Shown one piece after another: positions 57,536 through 64,000 of a stretch of DNA of 64,000 nucleotides. Both the position numbers and the translations under genes were made by a program. Source of the DNA: Hexactinellida sp. DTS-2022. Its lineage: Eukaryota > Porifera > Hexactinellida. Position 1 is the stretch's first letter, and each line of letters begins with the position of its first letter. Location: the NCBI GenBank assembly GCA_028753945.1, contig JAPNXP010000008.1, positions 2,604,001-2,668,000 on the forward strand. The letters are read 5' to 3'. The notes below the pieces were generated by a model. The model made no database searches. It saw nothing but the letters and a program-made list of their open reading frames with translations, and was not told the origin of the DNA.

Positions 57536-58110
57536 TAGCAAGAAAATCTAAAATTACACCTGTGCCGACAGCAAGTACATTTGAAGGCACTATAAATTGG
57601 TGGTTTCTGGATTGATAGTGCCTCCAAACAAAGTCGACACAGGTGTGATTTTAGATGTTTTTGACACGTTATCATCACTAAGGTGTCAAACCATTTCAGG
57701 AAGGTGATTTGGAAGGCAACGACCCTTAGTGAGTTGGAAGTTTCGTTTTAGCTCACTTCATTTCAGAGAAATTCAAGTTTCAGAATAATGTAATAGGTGA
57801 TGTGTAAGCATTTTTATGTGCGTGTTGGGTGTTCACCCGACTCCAATCAATCGATTCGAAACACATAATTCACAAAATTGTAAAACGCATTTTTTGACAA
57901 TGTCATCAACACCTCAATGTGTAAAGACCCATTAATAGAGGTGTTAAGTGGCATAAGGCACAATTGATCAATTGGAAGTTTGTTTCTATCTTTGTATCAT
58001 CCTGAGATTTATGATATTTAGCTAATTAGTACAAATAATTATTAATATATTAATAATTTAACACCAATTTCATGGTCAACTCACATTAATTAAGTTTTTA
58101 TCTGTTATAA
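57536..58110. repeat. Diverged single copy of the 1.2-kb satellite unit
   Basis: The palindrome CTAAAATTACACCTGTGCCG..GTCGACACAGGTGTGATTTTAG stands at the same place as in the array. It is followed by the same landmarks: 'tcatcactaaggtgtcaaac', GGCAACGACCCTTAG, GTTGGGTGTTCACCC, 'ttgaagtttgtttctatct'-like and AATTTAACACCAAT. Clearly more diverged than copies within the array. Confidence 0.85.
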
Positions 58111-58127
58111 ATAGTAAGTTAAAATAA

Positions 58128-58534
58128 ACGAGCCCTGCGGTCTCGGTCGCTTTGCAACAGATCGGTGCTACGCACCTCAAGTTAACGGCCGCTACGCGGC
58201 CTAACTCCTCACTAAACAATTGATGACATAGTTAGTCATACATATATGTCATAGTTATATACTTATAATACCCGTTGAAAGCAAACTTCTAAGTTGATTT
58301 TGAATTTCATTAATTTGTTTACTAATTGTGTCAACAACAATAATAAATATTCATATTATAAATTTATAAACGCGAAATTCGTGTCAGCATACATATTTAC
58401 CTATAATATCCGTTGAAAGCAAACTTATAGGTTGATTTTGAATTTTTCATTAATTTGTTTACCTATTTGTGTAAACAACAACAACAAATATTCATATTAT
58501 AAATTTATAAATGCGAAATTCTAAATCAGCATAC
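58128..58534 (-). mobile_element. Helitron-like repeat, family 2 (inverse of 34.9-35.5 kb)
   Basis: TGCGGTCTCGGTCGCTTTGC, GATCGGTGCTACGCACCTC and GGCCGCTACGCGGCC, then 'acccgttgaaagcaaacttc' blocks, mirror 34,908-35,480. It continues after the nested hAT element to about 59,436. Confidence 0.6.
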
Positions 58535-58767
58535 CAGTGGCGGCGCTACGGGGGGGAAAGGGGGGGCTCGAGCCCCCCGGCCCCCCCCCCCCCCCACTTT
58601 TCCGTTGAGCATCCCCTCTGAGCCCCCCCATGAGCTGCAATGGAATATCATCCTCATAAGGATATTACAACCTCTGTACGAGGTTGTATTATATAAATTA
58701 CATTTATGTTGTCCTTGTACCTTTGAATTAGAATGAATATTTGAAAAATGAAAGCATATACATAGTA

Positions 58768-58947
58768 CAGTTGAAAACCGGATATTTTTAACACCGGATA
58801 TTTTTAACAATCGGATATATTTAACAAATTTTCTTGTAAATAATTAATTATTGTTGTTGTTGTAAAATCGGGTATTTTAACTTAACAATCGGATATTTTT
58901 AACTAATTTCGTTAAAAGAATGTGTTAAAAATATCCGGTTTCAACTG
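58768..58947. mobile_element. Mariner-like MITE (CAGTTGAAAACCGGATA ends)
   Basis: CAGTTGAAAACCGGATATTT pairs with AAATATCCGGTTTCAACTG, with TA on both sides. The interior repeats 'aaccggatatttttaac'. Confidence 0.85.
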
Positions 58948-59001
58948 TAGTTGGAATTCATTTGTTTTCATTTCGTAATCACTAATTCATTATCTAAGAC
59001 T

Positions 59002-59139
59002 TCAGTGGTTCCCAACCTGGGGTCCACCGAAGGCTGTAGGGGGTCCACAGGATGTATTACGGACAATGGGAGGGGGTCCACAGAAGGTCTAATATTTACT
59101 ATAGGGGGTCCACGGTTGAAAAAGGTTGGGAATCTCTGA
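59002..59139. mobile_element. hAT-type MITE (CAGTGGTTCCCAACCT ends)
   Basis: CAGTGGTTCCCAACCTGGGG pairs with AAAAAGGTTGGGAATCTCTG, with GGGGGTCCAC repeats inside. The flanking duplication is not clear. Confidence 0.65.
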
Positions 59140-59436
59140 GATTCTAAGTTATATAGTTCATTAAAAAATGGCAAATAATTTTTATTTATTCTAATTATTA
59201 AATTTTCAAGTATTCCAAAATGCCTTCACCGCTGTACCAATCGACAATTCCCTTTTCTACCGTAGCTCGTTTATTACTATAATTTAATGGATTTCTTAAA
59301 CTTTATACTATAGTCTTGTAATGGAGCATTAAAAATATTTATTAATTGTGCCCCCCCTGAAATCCCCCTGCCCCCCCCCCCCCCACCTGATTAAAAATCC
59401 TGGCGCCGCCACTGCAGCATACTTGTTTATCTATTA

Positions 59437-61760
59437 CATAGACTAATTAATACTATGGACTGTCGACTTTCAATCTCGGGTCTTCAAACTCGGGTCCATT
59501 GTTATCTCTAGAACTATTAAGTGTATTGATATTAAATGTATTATTGTTGAATAGGAAGTCGTATATGGTGATGCCATTGGTTGAAATGGCATATCTCAAA
59601 TATCTCTGGTTTTTTTAGTTTTGCGGTTTTCACACCTTTCCATATATGGTAAATGTTGAATGGGCGAATGGGAAATCAAATTTTTCTTTTGGATTTGGAT
59701 AGATACCATGTCAAAGTATAGCTAGGAGTGGTTAAACTAAAATTTATCGTTTTGCATGAATTTACAATTATTTACCCCTCTATGGCCATATTATTCTATA
59801 AGAAGATGATTTTGACCTTTGGTGACGTCAAAAAGGTAAAATAGTTACAAATTTCGGAAAAAAAAATTCAGAATCGGAAGCCTAGCATGTCAAAGTATAT
59901 TTGGAAATGCTAATATAGGAAATATGGTATTTAGTCAAATTTGTATAAATCGTCCATTGTATCTCCTTAGCTAGCTTTCCATCAAATGAAAACGAAAGAA
60001 AAACTTGGATTGGTGCAATGCCCAATAATCCCCAAATTTTAATTGGAAGAAAGGAAATTTGGATATGCGCTTCACACTTTGACTGCGAATGGGTAAAACA
60101 AGAGGAGGGAAACGTCCTACTAAGCCACCTACTAGATTTCCTGGTGTTCCCAAATCATGCATGGAACAAAGTAAACCATCCCAAGACCTACTAAATTTGC
60201 AACATCTTATGCAAGAAAGAAAATGGGAGAAGATTTGGAAGAAAACTCGATAAAATCAACAATTATCAGAACTTTTGTGATATAGCGTAGTAGTAACTAG
60301 CTTAGCAATAGGTGTATCGTGTTAGTCTACGTGGGAGGTATACTTACCAACCAATAGGTTATCTATCTCTAGTTATTATTTATACCAATAGGCATTTCTT
60401 ATTTATGTATTTCACGTTATTTATTGTAATTGTGTACTAGCTAACTATACTATTAATATTCTCTTCTACGTCACACTTTGTTAATTATATTGCATCACAT
60501 GTTACTAATTTTCGTTTTATTAAAAACGGAAAGGATTTAACCATGTTTATGACTGACACACTTGGTAAAAAGTAGTCCAATTTTTACATTTCCGAGAAGT
60601 CGAATCCACATTTGGATATTTACAACTCATATTGGCAGAAAAAAATGGATCTGAAGTGCCCAACAACAAATTTGATTTACAAAAGAATAACTTTCCACAT
60701 AAATGGTCACAGTTGAGCAATATAATATCTGTAATGAATTGTTATCATCCATTAAATAAGGACTATTTATCAAAAGCTATGAAAGAGCTTAACAAAATTG
60801 AAGAATTACAAGATTCGCCGAACTTACAATTCATTCTGGGACAATTGGACCTCTTTTTGCCACAAGTTAAAGGACGCCGTTATACTAAGCATATCGTTAT
60901 CCTTGCAGCCGAGTTACTTTGCATACCACCAGCTGCATACAGGTTGTTAAGAAATTCTAAAACCATTACACTACCAAGAGAAAAATTAATTCGAGAGTTA
61001 ATGTCAAATCAATATCAAGACAACAATTTGGCAATTTTTTTGAAACATTGAAGCCACAACAACGTTTGGTAAACATATTATTTGATGAGGTCAAACTTAA
61101 AAAAGCAATGCGTTTTACTGGGGGGCATGTAGTTGGTCATGCAACTAACAAACCAGAAGAACTTGCAACTTCAGCATTAGTAATTGAATTAATATGCCAT
61201 TATGGTGGACCAAGGTACATCATAAGAATTATTCCTGTTACATGACTAAAATCTTATCAATTAAAAGAAATGCTATTGGAAGCTGCTTTTGTCGTAAGAA
61301 AAAAGGGGAGTTACATTATTTAATTTATCTGTGACAATTGCCCTTTAAACCAGCAAACTTATATTCAACTTGGTGGCCCCGATAAGTTTATTTACAACCA
61401 TATGGACTACAAGTATTTCTTGTTTATGACTTTATCCATATTTTTAAGAATATAAGAAATAATTGGATTATCGAAAAACTTAAAGAATTATCATTTACAG
61501 TAAACAACAAAGAGTATGTAACTTAGTCTATGTTGCATGTTGGGATGATGTTATCAAACTTTATCATGAAGTTGAAAAAATCCAAATCGACTTACCAAAT
61601 TATCTAACTGTTCTGTTCATCCAGAACCACTACAGCGTCAAAGTGTACCATTAGTTTGCCAAGTTTTTAATGATAAAACCCACGCTGCTTTTAAAGCACT
61701 CCAGTGCAATTTCAATTTTCAAGAAGGGACACTTGTTTTCATCAATCTTACTAGCCAAGT
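59437..61760 (+). mobile_element. Second P-type element, 3' end not found
   Basis: The left end CATAGACTAATTAATACTAT followed by ..CTCGGGTC.., ..CTCGGGTCCATT.., AGGAAGTCGTA and CACACCTTTCCATATATGG parallels the P-type element at 21,538. Coding remains follow to about 61,750. No matching right end or 8-base duplication was found before 62.2 kb, so the 3' part seems lost. Confidence 0.7.
59995..61750 (+). pseudogene. P-type transposase, second copy, broken but with catalytic region
   Basis: THAP end: KEIWICASHFDCEWVKQE, then after a shift KRPTKPPTRFPGVPKSCMEQ. Then VESTFGYLQLILAEKNG and FDLQKNNFPHKWSQL (60,610-60,720), homologous to 22,540-22,650, continuing to 61,051. The RNase H-like start is NILFDEVKLKKAMRFTGGHV, with VVGHATNKPEELATSALVIE and GGPRYIIRIIPV. 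Degraded continuation: VVRKKGSYII, CDNCPLNQQTYIQLGGPDKF, then PEPLQRQSVPLVCQVFNDKT, HAAFKALQCNF and GTLVFINLT near 61,745. This fills exactly the part missing from the first copy. Multiple stops and shifts. Confidence 0.8.
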
Positions 61761-61879
61761 GACCCGCCGCCTTGCGACGAATTAGTCGGCATAAACAGTT
61801 GGGATGTGACCCCCAATTATAGACTCTTACAATGCTACGGGTTGCAACTTAGCTGTTAAATACTTCCCGATATACAATA

Positions 61880-62098
61880 TTAGTCATATAGAGCCATTCC
61901 CGAGCTTTCTAACCAAACTGTATGGCACTCTTCCCTGCACATCCCTTCCTCCATGCTTCTGCCATCAGCGGTAGTTTTTATGCCTCCTGGTTTATGACGA
62001 AAAGGATGCCTTGGGTCACCAACGCGGGATCCAACCACGTTGATGTAAGCCCTTCGAGGGACAACCATGCATTTTGGAATCTGCATTCGTTTTGCCTT
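61880..62098 (-). CDS. Unidentified frame, possibly an exon
   Basis: Minus-strand frame reading KAKRMQIPKCMVVPRRAYIN, then GSRVGDPRHPFRHKPGGIKT and ADGRSMEEGMCREECHTVWL, ending at 61,880. The composition is protein-like (P, G, R, basic) and differs from surrounding AT-rich junk. I do not recognise it. It may be a fragment of another transposable-element protein, or chance. Confidence 0.25.
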   Translation of the reverse strand, partial: KAKRMQIPKCMVVPRRAYINVVGSRVGDPRHPFRHKPGGIKTTADGRSMEEGMCREECHTVWLESSGMALYD

Positions 62099-62252
62099 GC
62101 TGACTTATTACATTGCAGGATTCAGGGTTGTTATCAATCCGGCCGGCAACGGTGTAGGTGAACTGTCTGACTGGATTACGTTGCATGATGTAGTAAATTA
62201 TTTAGTAAATTAACAAATTGATTGATTTTAGGCACCGCAATTGGTAGAGCCA

Positions 62253-62416
62253 ATAGGATTAGTATCCCAGTTAGCAGTACACAATAGGATTAATATCCCA
62301 GTTAGCAGTAACCAAAGGATTAATATCCCAGTTAGCAGTAACCAAAGGATTAATATCCCAGTTAGCAGTAACCAATAGGATTAATATCCCAGTAAGCAGT
62401 AACCAATAGGATTAGA
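62253..62416. repeat. Tandem repeat, 31-33-base unit, five copies
   Basis: Units of 'ataggattaatatcccag' plus TTAGCAGTAACCA. The copies are nearly identical. Confidence 0.85.
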
Positions 62417-62847
62417 CCTTTAACAATAGGCTTATATATGCACATTAGTACGTAAACACAAAATGCCGTGTAATTCTGGAACTAACACCTTTTAGTGGAA
62501 CCCAGTATATTTCCCGAGGTCTCCCTTGGAATAGCTTTCGATTGATATTTATTTCGTCAGGATCGGGTAATGTAGCAAGAGTTACAGGGGCGGACGGACA
62601 GACGAACGGATGCTTTCTGAATAATATAGATAACGCAGTGGTTTAAAATGATGAATGTTAAAGATAAATTCTCCTGCTTTCGACTTAAAGATGAATCTCG
62701 TGCTCCTTGGTCTGATAATTGCGGAAGTTTTGATGCTTTGCAAAAAATCTGTGAAGTAATTTCAAGTTGTAAATGGACTGGTGGGCGGGAACGGAAAAAG
62801 AAGTTGACTAAATTCACTGCTGAGGCATTTGTGATTAATATAATGGC
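62417..62847. other. No recognisable feature
   Basis: A plus-strand frame from 62,648 runs into the tandem repeat and has no family resemblance that I can support. Confidence 0.35.
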
Positions 62848-62943
62848 GGACACTTCGTCGACGGACATTTCGTCGACTGACATTTCGTCGAGGACATTTC
62901 GTCGAACGGACATTTCGTCGAACGGACATTTCGTCGAACGGAC
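62848..62943. repeat. Minisatellite GGACATTTCGTCGAAC
   Basis: About six imperfect units of 13-17 bases. Frames through it give repeated DISSTDISS and are not informative. Related to the 29,052-29,122 minisatellite. Confidence 0.75.
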
Positions 62944-63188
62944 TTTGGATATAAAGGAAATTTTTGTCAGTTATATATTAGCACCTTTAATTGTTTTGGT
63001 TTATTCAATTGTGTGTTTTACTTTCACAAGTAATCGGACACTTCATTGATTGACTTCACAGCTTAACATACAATGACACTCATAATTGGTATGGTTTATG
63101 TTATCAATTGCGTGTTATATTTTTATGGTTGCATAAAACGAAGATCTGTATAAATGTACATTTGCTTATGAATATGAAAATTACGAAT

Positions 63189-64000
63189 GGCCGAATCACT
63201 TAGCATAGAAATTGTCAAAACTACGAAAGCGAAAAATAAGGCGTACCTACAAGGTTTTTATACACTCTTAATAGAGTTAGCGCAGCAGGTACCCAATACT
63301 GGGTATGTGAAAAGCGTGGACTATGTAATGCTCGAATTAATACAACCCAAGGGGGTATAGTTATTAAACCAACTGAAGTTAGTGAAATAGTTTCCAGTCA
63401 TTCACATGGACCTGATCCAGGACGTTCCCAAATGTTGAAAGCTTATCAGTCAATGAAAGAGTGTGCATCAAACTCGGGAGAGAAACCTCGATTGATTTTA
63501 ACAAAAGGCATTACCAATCTCGATGAAACTAGTATAATAGCGCTACCTAGACTCGATTCAGTAAACGAACGCTACGCAGACATAAGTGTTTAGATGAAGA
63601 CACTAGTATTAACCAAGCATCAGCTGCAGAGATGATTATACCTGACAAATACAGGATTACTCTAAAGGGTGAATTATTCTTAGTGTATGATTCTGGAATT
63701 GGAGATTCAAACCGTATGCTAATTTTCAATGCACCTAAAATGCTTTCATTATTGCAAGAATCTCAAAGTTGGTATGCAGATGGCACCTTCAAAGTTGTAC
63801 CTGAGCAATTCTTCCAACTTTACACTATTCATGCCGAATATGGTAGTACTATAATTCCATGCATATATGTACTACTGCCTTACAAAACTCAAGCTACCTA
63901 TAAGAAACTATTCACAAAAATTCTTGAAATAAATCCTGAATTAAACCCTTTTCTAATTATGGTGGATTTTGAGAAGGCCTCCATTAATGCATTTGAAGAG
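63189..64000 (+). pseudogene. FLYWCH-MULE (Phantom-like) transposase, 5' part, running off the window
   Basis: Starts MAESLSIEIVKTTKAKNKAY. After a one-base shift near 63,255 a FLYWCH finger appears (GTQYWVCEKRGLCNARINTT, then SSHSHGPDPG: W-x-C..C..H-x-H). A second shift near 63,565-63,590 leads to the MULE domain: SWYADGTFKVVPEQFFQLYT, with the first catalytic D in ADGTF, then IPCIYVLLPYKTQATYKKLF and IMVDFEKASINAFE with the second D. FLYWCH plus MULE is the Phantom subclass of animal Mutator elements. Two frameshifts suggest decay. The window ends before the CxxH and E motifs, and the element's ends are not visible. It is a different lineage from the OTU-MULE at 43.6 kb. Confidence 0.82.

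Larger units (their letters stand above)
58535..59414. mobile_element. hAT-type element (CAGTGGCGGCG ends), 880 bases
   Basis: CAGTGGCGGCGCTACGG pairs with CTGGCGCCGCCACTG, flanked by exact CAGCATAC (58,527-58,534 and 59,415-59,422). Both ends carry long G/C homopolymer runs. It contains two smaller MITEs (58,768-58,947 and 59,002-59,139). No transposase. Confidence 0.9.

Noticed and set aside
62648-63049. 133-codon frame with DISSTDISS and a hydrophobic tail
   Set aside because: Middle part is a minisatellite translation; no supporting homology or splice signals seen.

Overview
This is eukaryotic DNA, almost certainly from an invertebrate animal. It is AT-rich, its introns are very short (58 and about 60 bases, with clean GT..AG borders), and every sizeable coding stretch is a transposable element or the remains of one. 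The families present (THAP/P, hAT with TTF finger, KRBA2-like integrase, Merlin, Helitron, FLYWCH-MULE, Tigger/pogo-like MITEs, and a reverse transcriptase known to me mainly from cnidarian-like genomes) fit a sponge, cnidarian or similar genome. I cannot name the species. Only two short stretches look like candidate host exons (11.0-11.6 kb on the minus strand, and weakly 27.27-27.43 kb).

Layout. 1-8.23 kb: tandem array of units of about 1.2-1.3 kb, each with a palindrome of about 115 bases, passing into about ten copies of a palindromic unit of about 65 bases; a diverged single unit lies far away at 57.5-58.1 kb. 8.8-10.7 kb: TA-flanked element holding palindromic purine-pyrimidine minisatellites and a hAT MITE. 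11.0-11.6 kb: two spliced exons of an unidentified gene. 12.1-16.4 kb: decayed KRBA2-like integrase gene between inverted repeats. 17.75-21.25 kb: hAT element with exact 8-base target duplication, carrying two later insertions. 21.5-27.25 kb: P-type element with long inverted ends, exact 8-base duplication and a lost catalytic middle. 29.3-29.7 kb: NHL-repeat pseudogene. 30.4-31.3 kb: Helitron-like element. 31.65-37.3 kb: minus-strand retroelement gene cut by a 2.4-kb hAT-type element and a hAT MITE. 38.9-41.5 kb: element carrying a broken OTU protease gene. 42.4-51 kb: THAP-transposase pseudogene split by a complete 7.1-kb Mutator-like element. 52.2-56.9 kb: Ty3/Gypsy retrotransposon with nearly identical 197-base LTRs. 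57-64 kb: MITEs, a second P-element pseudogene, tandem repeats, and the start of a FLYWCH-MULE transposase running off the window.

The most notable object is the Mutator-like element at 43,602-50,695: 710-base terminal inverted repeats, perfect 9-base target duplication (CTCCCAGGA) and an uninterrupted two-exon gene for about 1,324 residues. That gene combines a 2A-like NPGP motif, a zinc-finger-like region, a MULE DDE transposase core with CxxH, and a C-terminal OTU cysteine protease. Its 3' noncoding part contains a sequence matching the complete type III hammerhead ribozyme consensus. A different element in the same window also carries an OTU gene (broken), so OTU proteases occur in two transposon lineages here.

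Insertion order can often be read from exact target duplications inside recognisable reading frames. The MULE splits a THAP transposase, two hAT-type elements split the reverse transcriptase, and a MITE plus a Helitron-like piece split the hAT transposase.
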